Assembly (NCBI GenBank): GCA_900470965.1
Contig: UCCS01000001.1
Location: forward strand, 1 to 64,000
Source of the DNA: Hyphomicrobiales bacterium
GTDB taxonomy: Bacteria > Pseudomonadota > Alphaproteobacteria > Rhizobiales > Rhizobiaceae
Reading direction: 5' to 3'
Length of the DNA stretch: 64,000 nucleotides
Numbering within the stretch: the stretch's first letter is position 1; the number at the start of each line of letters is the position of its first letter. This document shows, piece after piece, positions 52,123 through 61,347 of this stretch. Both the position numbers and the translations under genes were made by a program. The notes beneath the pieces are model-generated. The model was not told where the DNA came from, searched no databases, and saw only the letters and a program-made list of their open reading frames with translations.

Positions 52123-52425
52123 TCAGCCAGCGACCTTGGTCAGCCGGTGCAAGGCGAAGTCGGCAAAATATTCACCAACGCCACTCGCCTGAAACCGCTG
52201 CATGGCGGCGCCCTGCATGTGTGCGCGCCACTGGTCCTCGCTTGCCCAGGTTTCGACGAAGATGCGGACGCGCCCATCATCGAGCGACTGATGCAACTCG
52301 TAACGAAGGCAGCCGTCTTCGGCCAAAGTCTCAGTGACCAGCTTTTCCTGGGCGGCACCAAGGGCCGCTTCCTTGCCGGGCTTGGCGGTGGTGATGGCGA
52401 TGATGGTCAAAGGGGTGTTTGACAT
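52123..52425 (-). CDS. Antibiotic biosynthesis monooxygenase-like (ABM) protein
   Basis: 100 residues from ATG 52425 (an upstream in-frame ATG at 52434 is less likely). ABM ferredoxin-like fold: TIIAITTAKPGKEAALGAAQ, DGCLRYELHQSLDDG, RIFVETWASEDQWRAHMQGA. Such proteins are cofactor-free quinone-forming monooxygenases or stress proteins of YgiN type. It lies 14 nt after the SDR gene and before the exported DJ-1 gene. Confidence 0.87.
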   Translation of the reverse strand: MSNTPLTIIAITTAKPGKEAALGAAQEKLVTETLAEDGCLRYELHQSLDDGRVRIFVETWASEDQWRAHMQGAAMQRFQASGVGEYFADFALHRLTKVAG

Positions 52426-52439
52426 GGATAGCACCTTTC

Positions 52440-53231
52440 TTAAGCGATGGTGTTGACGAGGCCGCCTTCGGCACGAAGGGCTGCGCCGTTCGTGGCGGAT
52501 GAGCGAGGGCTGGCGAGATAGGCAACAAGGTTTGCAACTTCTTCCGCTTCCACCATGCGCTGCAGGATCGAAGCCGAGCGAGCCGTGGCGAAGAATTCAG
52601 CCTCGATCTGCTTGATTGGTGCGGAGGGGTCGATTGCCTGGCTGCGCAGGAAGGTCTCGATGCCTTCCGACCGGGTCGGTCCCGGCAGCACGGAATTGAC
52701 TGTGACATTGGTGCCGCGGGTCAGTTGCGCCAAGCCGCGTGAGACCGAAAGCTGTGCCGTCTTGGTCGTTGCGTAGTGGATCATATCCTGCGGAATGGCG
52801 AGACCCGACTCACTGGAAATAAAGATGATCCGGCCCCAGTTGCGCTCCAGCATGCCGGGAAGATAGGTCCGTGACAGGCGCACGCCGCTCATGACATTGA
52901 CGTCGAACAGATGGCTCCAGTCGGCGTCGGTGATGTCTCCGAAGGCCTTGCTCTCGTAGATGCCGAGATTGTTGACGAGGATATCGATCGACGGTTCGGC
53001 CTTGGCGATGATCGCCCCACCTTCGGCGCTGGCGGCGTCTGCCAAAACCCCAGAGATGTCCAGGCCGCCGGATGCCTCAATGGCAGCGATCGCGCCGTCG
53101 AGTTTGGCGCGGTCGCGTCCGGTGATGACGACGCGCGCTCCCTCTGTGGCGAGCGTGCGGGCGATTTCGAGGCCGATGCCGGCTGTTGCGCCGGTCACGA
53201 GGGCAGTCTTCCCGTTCAGTTGCAGATCCAT
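52440..53231 (-). CDS. Short-chain dehydrogenase/reductase
   Basis: 263 residues, classical SDR: TGATAGIG, NNLG in place of NNAG, Ser in IIFISSESGLA, Tyr-x3-Lys in IHYATTKTAQLS, with a long C-terminal segment (EAEEVANLVAYLASPRSS) typical of the FabG-like group. First gene of the SDR-ABM-DJ-1 operon, divergent from the LysR gene at 53330. Confidence 0.92.
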   Translation of the reverse strand: MDLQLNGKTALVTGATAGIGLEIARTLATEGARVVITGRDRAKLDGAIAAIEASGGLDISGVLADAASAEGGAIIAKAEPSIDILVNNLGIYESKAFGDITDADWSHLFDVNVMSGVRLSRTYLPGMLERNWGRIIFISSESGLAIPQDMIHYATTKTAQLSVSRGLAQLTRGTNVTVNSVLPGPTRSEGIETFLRSQAIDPSAPIKQIEAEFFATARSASILQRMVEAEEVANLVAYLASPRSSATNGAALRAEGGLVNTIA

Positions 53232-53279
53232 ATCCGTGTCTCCAGATTGTTGCTGGAGGAAACTTATGATTTAAGCTCA

Positions 53280-53318
53280 ATTCACACTATTGCCCGCAGA
53301 AGACATGCACCTGTGAAT
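53280..53318. promoter_or_regulatory. Inverted repeat between the SDR and LysR genes
   Basis: ATTCACA (53280-53286) and TGTGAAT (53312-53318), separated by 25 nt, within the 98-nt divergent promoter region. A possible pair of LysR half-sites. Confidence 0.35.
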
Positions 53319-53329
53319 GAGGATCATCA

Positions 53330-54250
53330 ATGCCGCGGATTCTGATGGAACGCTCCGGCGAGATGGAAGTGTTTGCCCGCGTCGTTCAGGATGGGGGTTT
53401 CTCCGCCGCCGCGCGCAACCTGGACATCACCCCATCAGCAGTCAGCAAGTTGATCGCCCGTCTGGAAACGAGACTTGGCACACGCCTGCTGGTACGAACG
53501 ACCCGCGCACTCACGTTGACAGAAGAAGGCGAGGCCTATCATCATGCCGCGCTTCGGATTTTGCAGGAACTGAACGAGGCGGAGCAGGAAGCAGCAGGTG
53601 GCGCAGTCCGTGGACGGCTGCGGATCAACACCACAATACCGTTCGGCACGATGTTCGTTGCCCCGGCGATTCCGGAATTCATCGCCCGCAATCCCGACCT
53701 GATCGTCGACCTCTCCTTCACCGACGGGATTGTTGATCTGGTCGCAGAAAAAACCGATGTGGCTATCCGCATGGGCAACCTGCCGGACAGCGGCCTGATC
53801 GCCCGCAAGCTGGGGCAGAGCCGGCGCGTGGTCTGCGCTTCACCCGACTATCTGGCGCGCAGGGGTTCGCCTGAAACGCCGGCGGATCTTGCATATCACG
53901 ACTGCCTGACCTTCAATTTCCGGCGCGCAAGGCCATCCTGGCCGTTTCGTGACCATGACCGGGACATCGCGCAACCCGTCAAAGGCAGCATCGTCGTCAA
54001 CAACGGCGAGACGATGAAGCAGATGGCACTGGCCGGCGTCGGCGTTGCCCGCGTCGGCCTGTTCCATGTGGCCGACGACATCGCGGCGGGGCGGTTGATC
54101 CCACTGCTCGAAGACTTCAATCCAGGTGATCTTGAACTGGTGCACGCTGTCTATGTTGGTGGTGGTCCCCTGCCCCACCGCGTCCGTGCCTTCATTGAAC
54201 ATATGGTCGCGACACTTGGCAAGTCACCGCTGCTGAACGGCACATCCTGA
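53330..54250 (+). CDS. LysR-family transcriptional regulator
   Basis: 306 residues (ATG 53330; ATG 53345 also possible). Winged helix (MEVFARVVQDGGFSAAARNL, ITPSAVSKLIARLETRLGT, TRALTLTEEGEAYHH) and effector domain (GRLRINTTIPFGTMFVAPAI, DVAIRMGNLPDSG). Divergent from the SDR-ABM-DJ-1 operon, its likely target. Confidence 0.9.
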   Translation: MPRILMERSGEMEVFARVVQDGGFSAAARNLDITPSAVSKLIARLETRLGTRLLVRTTRALTLTEEGEAYHHAALRILQELNEAEQEAAGGAVRGRLRINTTIPFGTMFVAPAIPEFIARNPDLIVDLSFTDGIVDLVAEKTDVAIRMGNLPDSGLIARKLGQSRRVVCASPDYLARRGSPETPADLAYHDCLTFNFRRARPSWPFRDHDRDIAQPVKGSIVVNNGETMKQMALAGVGVARVGLFHVADDIAAGRLIPLLEDFNPGDLELVHAVYVGGGPLPHRVRAFIEHMVATLGKSPLLNGTS

Positions 54251-54633
54251 ACCGGCGAGAAGGGGGAAGGCGAGCTTCGAGTTACCTCATAATGCTCTTC
54301 AAGCATGATACTCTTGTCGTTGTGCGCTGTGCAACACTCCGCGTGCAATAGTTCGAAAACGTAACGCGGTACTGAATTCGAGATCCTGGCTTCGATTTCC
54401 AGCACTCTGTCTCCACTGAAGCCATGACGGACTCTTATCCAAGATCTCCTGATACCTTTCACAGTCGCACGCCCGGCAAGTTTGGGGCGCGATGAGGCGT
54501 TTGCCGCTACGCGCTTTAACGCAGCAGCGAGGCGACCGTCGGACGTTTTGGGAATGATTGTGCGTCGGAATGAGTAGGCGATCCGTATAGCGTTTGATGC
54601 CAGCCCCGACTTGACAGGACGGCGATTTCGTAA
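54251..54633. other. Intergenic stretch without gene
   Basis: Frames here are short and lack start signals. No terminator or repeat stands out. Confidence 0.5.
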
Positions 54634-54645
54634 TTGGATACAATT

Positions 54646-55284
54646 ATGGTTTCGGATACAGATAAAACGCAGGCGGAAATGGCGACCGACAGGATCAGGA
54701 CCCTGATCCTGAATGGCACGTACCGGCCCGGTCAGCCTTTACGGCAGGAAGCCTTGTCCGCGCACCTCCATGTCAGCCGCACACCCCTTCGGCACGCGCT
54801 TCAATCCCTTGCTGAGGAAGGCTTAGTCGAGGCAGTTGGCTTCAAGGGGGCACGCGTCGCAGAGCCCGATCCGGGAATTGTGCGCGATCTGTTTGAAATG
54901 CGCCTTCTGCTGGAACCGCTCGCGCTCAAGTCAGCACTCCCGCACCAGACAAAGCTTGATTTCGCCAAGGCAGAAATGGCGCTCGATGCAGCTGACGCAG
55001 AGGGCGACCCCTCCAAGCTCTCCGAGCTCAATTGGGAATTCCATCATGCGCTCTACCATCCCTCAAGCCGGCAAACGCTCATGAAGACCATCGAGCAGCT
55101 CAATCGAGCGTCTGCTTTTGCCGAGACGATTGCGAGGTCCATCGTTGTTCGATCGGAGAAATCGGCTGCCGAACATCGTGAACTCCTTCAGGCCTGCCGC
55201 AATGCAGACGAGGATGGCGCGATCGCTAGCCTGACGAAGCATCTCCAGCTCGCATATCACGACATTCAGAACAAGGAGCACTGA
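54646..55284 (+). CDS. GntR-family (FadR/FCD) transcriptional regulator
   Basis: 212 residues from ATG 54646 (an upstream TTG adds four residues). N-terminal winged helix (ATDRIRTLILNGTYRPGQPL, EALSAHLHVSRTPLRHALQS, LVEAVGFKGARV), then an FCD all-helical ligand domain (VRDLFEMRLLLEPLALKSAL, LNWEFHHALYHPSSRQTLM, AEHRELLQACRNADEDGA) with metal-type His residues. It is followed after 1 nt by the M20 gene, so it probably regulates its own operon in answer to the amidohydrolase substrate. Confidence 0.9.
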   Translation: MVSDTDKTQAEMATDRIRTLILNGTYRPGQPLRQEALSAHLHVSRTPLRHALQSLAEEGLVEAVGFKGARVAEPDPGIVRDLFEMRLLLEPLALKSALPHQTKLDFAKAEMALDAADAEGDPSKLSELNWEFHHALYHPSSRQTLMKTIEQLNRASAFAETIARSIVVRSEKSAAEHRELLQACRNADEDGAIASLTKHLQLAYHDIQNKEH

Positions 55285-55285
55285 C

Positions 55286-56455
55286 GTGCCGGTCATAAAC
55301 AGGATCGCTGACTTTCACGATGAGATGAGCGTATGGCGGCGTCATCTTCATGCCAATCCTGAACTTTCCTACCAAGAGCATCAAACAGCAAAGTTCGTCG
55401 CTGACAAACTTCTTTCCTTCGGGATCGAGGTAAGCGAGGGCATTGGCGGAACTGGCGTCGTCGGCGTTCTGTACGGAGACCGAACAAGTGAACGTTCGAT
55501 TGGTCTGCGCGCGGACATGGACGCGCTCGCCATCGAGGAACGCAACGATTTCGAACATCGTTCGATGAACTCCGGTGTCATGCACGCCTGCGGGCATGAT
55601 GGGCACACGACCATGCTTCTCGGTGCAGCCCGCTATCTTGCTGAAACGCGCAATTTTTCGGGCCGCGTGGTTTTCATCTTCCAACCGGCAGAGGAAATGG
55701 GAGGCGCCGATGGCGGCGCGGCGCGCATGATCCGCGAGGGGCTGTTCGCCAAGTTTCACTGCGACGAGATCTACGGCTTGCATAACTGGCCGGGAATGGA
55801 TGTCGGAACCTTTGCAGTCAAGTCCGGTCCGATGATGGCGTCGGGCGACAGCTTCGGGATAGAGGTGACGTCCACGGGAATGCATGCAGCGCAACCACAC
55901 AAAGGCGCGGATGTCGTTCTGACGGCTGGCCACATCGTCGTCGCGCTCCAGCAAATTTCTGCTCGAAACACTGATCCGCTCGACGCACTGGTCGTCAGCG
56001 CGACGCAGATCCATGGCGGCGACGCCTACAATGTCTTGCCGAACACTGTCACCATTCGAGGGACAGTTAGAGCTTTTTCTCCTAACGCACGCGCGGCAGC
56101 GGAACCGGCGCTGCGTCGCGTCGTGGACGGCATAGCATTGTCGACCGGCGCCCAATGTACGGTCACCTACGCACAGCAATATCCCACACTCGTCAACTCC
56201 AATTCCGCGGCGCAATCCGCCGAGGCTGCAGGCCTATCGGTGTTCAACAAGGTCGAGACAAACCCGCCACAGACGATGATCGTCGAGGACTTCGCCTTCA
56301 TGCTTGAGGACCGGCCCGGATGCTATGGATGGATCGGCAATGGCCCGGATGATAATGGACGGATCCTTCACAGCGCGTGGTTCGACTTCAATGACGAGGC
56401 CCTGCCTTTTGGGGCCTCCTATTTCGCAACAGTCGTTGAACAGCAACTGCAATGA
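55286..56455 (+). CDS. M20-family amidohydrolase (hippurate hydrolase/aminoacylase-like)
   Basis: 389 residues. M20D metal site: LRADMDAL, HACGHDGHTTM with Cys102 and His104, FQPAEEMGGADGG (general-base Glu), LHNWPGMDVGTF; dimerisation domain in the middle (EVTSTGMHAAQPHKGADVVL). Such enzymes release acids from N-acyl amino acids or auxin conjugates. The GTG start at 55286 follows AAGGAG; the gene is coupled to GntR. Confidence 0.9.
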   Translation: MPVINRIADFHDEMSVWRRHLHANPELSYQEHQTAKFVADKLLSFGIEVSEGIGGTGVVGVLYGDRTSERSIGLRADMDALAIEERNDFEHRSMNSGVMHACGHDGHTTMLLGAARYLAETRNFSGRVVFIFQPAEEMGGADGGAARMIREGLFAKFHCDEIYGLHNWPGMDVGTFAVKSGPMMASGDSFGIEVTSTGMHAAQPHKGADVVLTAGHIVVALQQISARNTDPLDALVVSATQIHGGDAYNVLPNTVTIRGTVRAFSPNARAAAEPALRRVVDGIALSTGAQCTVTYAQQYPTLVNSNSAAQSAEAAGLSVFNKVETNPPQTMIVEDFAFMLEDRPGCYGWIGNGPDDNGRILHSAWFDFNDEALPFGASYFATVVEQQLQ

Positions 56456-56567
56456 TAACCCGCGTGCGTGCCCTCTCCTCAGGCGCTGAAAGGCAACCAA
56501 GCCGCCGCCAAAGGCCGGCCCTCTGAGAGAGTGCGTCACTGAGCAGTTCCCAGATGAGGGGATCTTC

Positions 56568-57452
56568 ATGCGAACAATCAAAACCGGCACTCTTGAAATT
56601 GCATATTTCGAACACGGTTCGCCCGAAGGTTGGCCAGTGGTCCTGAGCCATGGGTTTCCTTACGACACGCACGCTTATGATGAGGTAGCGCCTCGCTTGG
56701 CGGACGCCGGAGCACGGGTGATTGCGCCCTACCTGCGTGGCTTTGGCCCAACGCGCTTCCTGTCGAAGTCCACAATGCGCAGCGGTCAGCAGGCCGCTCT
56801 GGGCAAGGACGTTATCGACCTGCTGGACGCTCTTGGCATCGAGAGGGCCATCCTGGCTGGGTATGATTGGGGCGGCCTTGCTTCATGCGTTGCATCTGTG
56901 TTGTGGCCCGATCGAGTGGTCGGCCTGGTTTCCTATGCAGGCTATGACATTATCGACGTGAAGCGCCTCGGCCACGCCTACCAGCCGAGCCTTGAACATG
57001 CCGTCTGGTATCAACATTTGTTCCAGCAGGAGCGCGGCCGCGAATGCTTGTCTCTCCACCGCCGCGAACTGTGCAGGATCCTCTGGAAGCAATGGTCCCC
57101 CACCTGGGCGTTTGACGATGCGACATTTGATCGGACGGCCGCCTCTTTCGACAATCCGGACTTCGTTGATGTCGTCATCCACTCCTATCGCTTCGACTTC
57201 GGGAACGCAGCGGGAGATCCCGCAGTGGCCGACCTGGAAACAAGGCTGGCCGAAAAACCACCCATCACCGTTCCCGCGATTACCATCGATGGGACACAGG
57301 ACCCGCTTAAGCCTGGCGGTACGGCCGATCATGCCCCGATGTTCAAAGCACGACACGAGCATCGGGTTGTTGACTGCGGACACAATCTGCCCTGGGAGGC
57401 ACCAAAGGATTTCGCTGACGCTGTAGTAACCGTGCACGCTTGGGCTGCCTAG
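56568..57452 (+). CDS. Alpha/beta hydrolase, epoxide-hydrolase/haloalkane-dehalogenase-like
   Basis: 294 residues. Oxyanion region LSHGFPYDTHAYDEV, cap-side RGFGPTRFLSKSTMRSGQQA, nucleophile Asp100 in LAGYDWGGLASCVASVLWPD, acid in ITIDGTQDPLKPGG, and His in VVDCGHNLPWEAPKDF. An intact paralogue of the frameshifted hydrolase at 15255, without its Tat leader. It lies 112 nt after the M20 gene in the same direction. Confidence 0.88.
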   Translation: MRTIKTGTLEIAYFEHGSPEGWPVVLSHGFPYDTHAYDEVAPRLADAGARVIAPYLRGFGPTRFLSKSTMRSGQQAALGKDVIDLLDALGIERAILAGYDWGGLASCVASVLWPDRVVGLVSYAGYDIIDVKRLGHAYQPSLEHAVWYQHLFQQERGRECLSLHRRELCRILWKQWSPTWAFDDATFDRTAASFDNPDFVDVVIHSYRFDFGNAAGDPAVADLETRLAEKPPITVPAITIDGTQDPLKPGGTADHAPMFKARHEHRVVDCGHNLPWEAPKDFADAVVTVHAWAA

Positions 57453-57515
57453 TCGAGAAGGTTGACGCTCGAATAAAGCGAGGCGGGATCGATTATGAGC
57501 GTGCGCGAACCCACA

Positions 57516-57775
57516 CTACTGCCCATCACGGTACGTGCCTCGCCGGCTGCGTTGAGCAATGGGGTGGCTGGGCCACGCGAAGGCCGAGAGGTTCACTTCG
57601 AAGGTCGACTTGATATCCTCCCCTCGCGCTTCGCTTGGCGACCTATTCGCGTCGACCAAAGTCCCGGCGTCGTTGACGAGAATCTAGCGCGTCGATTTCT
57701 CCGGAAAGCCGCCTGACGGCCTCCGAGACGTTGCTCAACGGCAACAATCGTGCAAAAACATGATACCCGCAGTCA
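57516..57775 (-). pseudogene. SDR remnant (N-terminal half, frameshifted)
   Basis: Minus strand: ILDCGYHVFARLLPLSNVSE, AVRRLSGEIDAL in one frame, then after a frame change ILVNDAGTLVDANRSPSEAR, GEDIKSTFEVNLSAFAWPSH to a TAG at 57516. These are the strands around the SDR NNAG motif. The cofactor glycine loop and the catalytic half are missing. Confidence 0.65.
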
Positions 57776-57952
57776 AGAATACGCCGAATGGCGCATGATG
57801 CGACTCCAAATGAAAGCAAGTACTTATCACCTCAGGGCGCTCGTATCTCTGGGGCACTTTAGAAGCCATCTAAGACTCCGAGATTGCTGTTCATATTTCT
57901 ATCGCCTACGGCCGGCAGGAGGAGCTGTTTTGAACCCTGGATGAAGTCTATG
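57776..57952. other. Intergenic region
   Basis: No supported gene or structure. Confidence 0.4.
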
Positions 57953-58532
57953 AGTGCCAAGACGTTTGATATTGCTGATTTATACGTCTCCGAACAAAGG
58001 CGCCTGCGACAGCTCATCCGACGCCTCGTCGGCAACAGGGCGACAACGGAAGATCTTGTCCAGCAGACGTTCACCAAATTGCTATCTGCCGCAGATACTA
58101 GCAACTTCGACAACTGCCCGGCCTACCTTGCTGAGAGCGGTCCGGGTCGGGCGAGCTGGCTTGCCGGGCTCGCTGATCTAAAGCTCGCGCGCTATGCGAA
58201 GCTTCCCAACAATGTGGCCGCGGATTGGTCGGGCGCATCAATAGCATCGGCTGCCAGCATGTCACGGTCGTCATTTGCAGCGAAGTTCAAGTCCGTCGTG
58301 GGGGGAGCACCCCTCGACTATGTGACGCGGTGGCGGATGCAGCGTGCGCCGAACATTGATTGAGACGGATCTCGCCTTCTCGACAATCGCAGAAGACAAT
58401 GGATACCGATCGCGGACGTCCTGCAGCCAGACGTTCAAGCGCATGTTCAGACATCCTCCGCAAGTTCTGAGGACCTATACCGAACCGCATTTCGGCGACC
58501 GATACGAAGACGGATCCACTGAGAAGGCGTAA
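57953..58532 (+). pseudogene. ECF sigma factor / AraC regulator chimera, frameshifted
   Basis: The first 60 codons (SAKTFDIADLYVSEQRRLRQ, GNRATTEDLVQQTFTKLLSA) are the region-2 start of a FecI-like ECF sigma factor. After NCPAYLA the same frame becomes the C-terminal half of an AraC regulator (GWLAGLAD-like, ASIASAASMSRSSFAAKFKS, VVGGAPLDYVTRWRMQRA). A TGA at 58361 ends it, but a second frame from 58344 continues the AraC pattern (TDLAFSTIAEDNGYRSRTSC, SQTFKRMFRHPPQVL) to 58532. A deletion fused two genes in frame, and a later 1-nt change broke the product. Confidence 0.7.
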
Positions 58533-58609
58533 TCAGCCGAAGCGGACGTGCGATTTCCCCGCTCGCGCGCTTGATAGAGCCTTCACGCGTGGATCTGCCA
58601 GAGGTGCTT

Positions 58610-60562
58610 TCACTGGTTGCGCTCGGCGCCGGAAGCGTACTCAAGAGCGGCAAGTAGATTGTTCAGCTGACTCTGTGTGAAGGGTTTCGAAAGCCTCGGA
58701 AGGTCGGCACCCACACCCTCTGGAAGTTCCGCGTAACCCGTCGCGAGGACGACTTTCAAGCCAGGATAGCGCTCGGTGATCTTCTTCGCGAGTTCTGCAC
58801 CGGTCATGTGAGGCATCGCTTGATCAGTAAGAACGACGTCAGGCAAAGGGCCATCCGCAAGCACATTGAGCGCGTCTTCGCCCGACTGCGCATCGATCGC
58901 GCAATGGCCAAGATCCTCCAGCATCAGCACGCTATTCATCAAAACAAGGCCATCGTCGTCAACCACAAGCACGGTCAGTGGCCTGGACGGCGCGAGCTCC
59001 TGCTTTTCGACGGCCGCCTCTGATGTATCGGCAACAGCATCAGCGACAGGCAGCCAAAGCTCCGCCGTGGTACCGCTTCCAAGCTGTGACTTGACGATCA
59101 GTCCACCACCCGACTGGGCCATTAGCCCTTGAACCATCGGAAGTCCCAGTCCCGTTCCCTTGCCTACCCCTTTGGTGGTGAAGAACGGTGTCGCCGCCTT
59201 CTCGAGCGTATCGGCATCCATACCAACGCCCTCATCCTTAACGGAGAGGCAAACGTACTCGCCGGCGTGCAGATCCTTAATCTGGCGTTCGCCGACCACC
59301 TGCCTTTTTGCGGAGATCGTTACTGCGCCACCGTTCGGCATCGCATCTCTGGCGTTGACGACCAGGTTGAGAAGGGCGTTCTCAAGCTGGTTGGGATCCG
59401 ACTTTATAAGCGGCAGGTTCAGTGGAAATGTCGTACCGATCTCGACTTCCGGACCGATTGAGCGCTGCAGCAGATCGGCCATATCCGAGACAAGGACTGG
59501 CACACGAACTGGCTCCAGCTTGAGATCCTGCTTTCGTGAGAATGCCAGCAGTCGCTGCGTCAGCGACGCGCCACGCTTTGCGCCAAGGATCGCGTTATCG
59601 ACGAGGTTCACCACTTCGGGAAGTGAAGCCGCCTTCTTGCGGGCAATCTGCAGGCTGCCAAGTATGGCCGTCAGAAGGTTGTTGAAATCGTGCGCGATGC
59701 CACCTGTAAGCTGGCCGACAGCTTCCATTTTCTGCGCCTGGAAAAGCTCTTGCTGTGCTTGCTCCAACGCCTGCTGCGCCTGGCGTTTTTCGGTAATGTC
59801 ACGGGTTATCTTTGCAAAACCGATGATCGTTCCATCGTCCGAATGAATGGCGTCGATGATGACGTTTGCCCAGAAACGGCTGCCGTCCTTGCGGATACGC
59901 CAGCCCTCTCGTTCGAAACGTCCCTCGGAAGCCGCGGTTTTCAGCGCCGTCGCCGGCAAGCCAGTCGCCTTGTCTTCTTCGGTATAGAAGCGCGAAAAAT
60001 GCTGTCCGATAATCTCGTCGGGCGCGTAGCCCTTGATGCGCTGAGCTCCCGGATTCCAGCTGGCGACATTGCCTTCCGGGTCAAGCATGTAGATCGCGTA
60101 GTCATTGACGCCCTGAACGAGGAGTCGGAACTGCTCCTCGCTTTGCTTCAGGACCTCCTCGGCGACCTTCCGTTCGGAGAGATCGCGGGTAATCTTCGCA
60201 AAGCCGATAAGGTGGCCGTCGGGATCCCTGATCGCATCGATGATGACATGCGCCCAAAACCGCTCCCCGTCCTTGCGAACGCGCCAGCCTTCGGCTTCAA
60301 ACCGTCCCTCCTTGGCGGCGGTCGCAAGCGCGCGCTCTGGCCTTCCGTGGGCGCGGTCCTCCTCCGTATAGAACCGTGAGAAGTGTTGGCCGAGGATCTC
60401 AGTCTCGGTATACCCTTTGAACCGTTGAGCCCCCGCGTTCCAGCTCGAAATCCGGCCTTCGGTATCGAGCAAGTAAATCGCGTAGTCGGTGATGGCGTCG
60501 ACGAGAATCCGATAGCGGCCCTCGATGGAGGCCGCTTCGAGCGTATTGACATGTGCGGTCAT
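58610..60562 (-). CDS. PAS-PAS hybrid histidine kinase with receiver
   Basis: 650 residues. Two nearly identical PAS/PAC units (about 18-135 and 145-260; both contain DYAIY-LD, GQHFSRFYTEED, GFAKITRD), a HisKA domain with His291 in GGIAHDFNNLLTAILGSL, an ATPase domain (NALLNLVVNARDAMPNGG, GTGLGLPMVQG), and a receiver with Asp580 in VVLTDQAMPHMTG and Lys in LSKPFTQSQ. Soluble. This FixL-like layout without visible heme-ligand motif senses an unknown cue. No partner regulator is adjacent. Confidence 0.92.
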   Translation of the reverse strand: MTAHVNTLEAASIEGRYRILVDAITDYAIYLLDTEGRISSWNAGAQRFKGYTETEILGQHFSRFYTEEDRAHGRPERALATAAKEGRFEAEGWRVRKDGERFWAHVIIDAIRDPDGHLIGFAKITRDLSERKVAEEVLKQSEEQFRLLVQGVNDYAIYMLDPEGNVASWNPGAQRIKGYAPDEIIGQHFSRFYTEEDKATGLPATALKTAASEGRFEREGWRIRKDGSRFWANVIIDAIHSDDGTIIGFAKITRDITEKRQAQQALEQAQQELFQAQKMEAVGQLTGGIAHDFNNLLTAILGSLQIARKKAASLPEVVNLVDNAILGAKRGASLTQRLLAFSRKQDLKLEPVRVPVLVSDMADLLQRSIGPEVEIGTTFPLNLPLIKSDPNQLENALLNLVVNARDAMPNGGAVTISAKRQVVGERQIKDLHAGEYVCLSVKDEGVGMDADTLEKAATPFFTTKGVGKGTGLGLPMVQGLMAQSGGGLIVKSQLGSGTTAELWLPVADAVADTSEAAVEKQELAPSRPLTVLVVDDDGLVLMNSVLMLEDLGHCAIDAQSGEDALNVLADGPLPDVVLTDQAMPHMTGAELAKKITERYPGLKVVLATGYAELPEGVGADLPRLSKPFTQSQLNNLLAALEYASGAERNQ

Positions 60563-60701
60563 TCATTTCCCCTCGGAGAACACAAGTGTCCTCCGCTCGT
60601 ATAATGTAGACCGTTCGACCGAAACGACAAGCAGACGACAGTCAAGGGAGGCTCGCCCCGAGAGGTCGCTTTTTGATATGTGCGCTTACAAAGACGCCGC
60701 T

Positions 60702-60992
60702 TCAATGCACCGAACGGCTGAGCATGCGATGAGGATACGCGGCCTTGAACTGCGAAATCATCGCGCATGCCTGCTGCAGGACTCGCTCGGTCGTTTCTGG
60801 CTTTTCCCGGGCAAGTTCGTCGGCGTTCACGCGGATAGCTTCCGCCATATTCCCAGATAGGACAGCAAAGCGGCCTTCTCCATAGACCAAAGCTTCTTGC
60901 GACGCGGTCTCCAGCCAACGCGCGAAGTCCACGATGATCTCTTCTCTCTCGGAGATGCTGACATTTCTGATAATGTTAATGTTCTCTTCCAT
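60702..60992 (-). CDS. Small helical hypothetical protein
   Basis: 96 residues, predicted all-helical: SEREEIIVDFARWLETASQE, MAEAIRVNADELAREKPETT, RVLQQACAMISQFKAAYPHR. No motif identifies it; I associate it with rhizobial hypotheticals. It follows the LOV kinase at some distance on the same strand, with no strong ribosome-binding site. Confidence 0.65.
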   Translation of the reverse strand: MEENINIIRNVSISEREEIIVDFARWLETASQEALVYGEGRFAVLSGNMAEAIRVNADELAREKPETTERVLQQACAMISQFKAAYPHRMLSRSVH

Positions 60993-61347
60993 TTGATCTC
61001 ACTCCATACAGACGTGGGAAGTGACCGAGCTCATCAAGCCTCGGCCGCAAAGGGGCTAGGGAGGGAAATTTTCTGTTTCAAGTCTCGTGCAGCTTGACCT
61101 CGCTTTCCGGGCGCCATTCATTCGCCCTGATCAGCTGCTGATGCGAATAGCGGACGGAATGGAGCGGCAATCGAGGCTGGCCTGCCAACGGACCTGCTTT
61201 GCGCTGCCGGAAACCCGTGGGAAAATCGATCCTGTCAGCCTGCTAATCGTGCTTCAACTACGAGAGGGGCCGGTCTGGCGTTGACGTTGCTGGTTACCAA
61301 GGCAAACGTGAATGGAAGCAAGGGTTCAAGATGTGCCCAACTATGCG
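60993..61347. other. Intergenic stretch without gene
   Basis: No supported frame, hairpin terminator or repeat. Confidence 0.45.
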
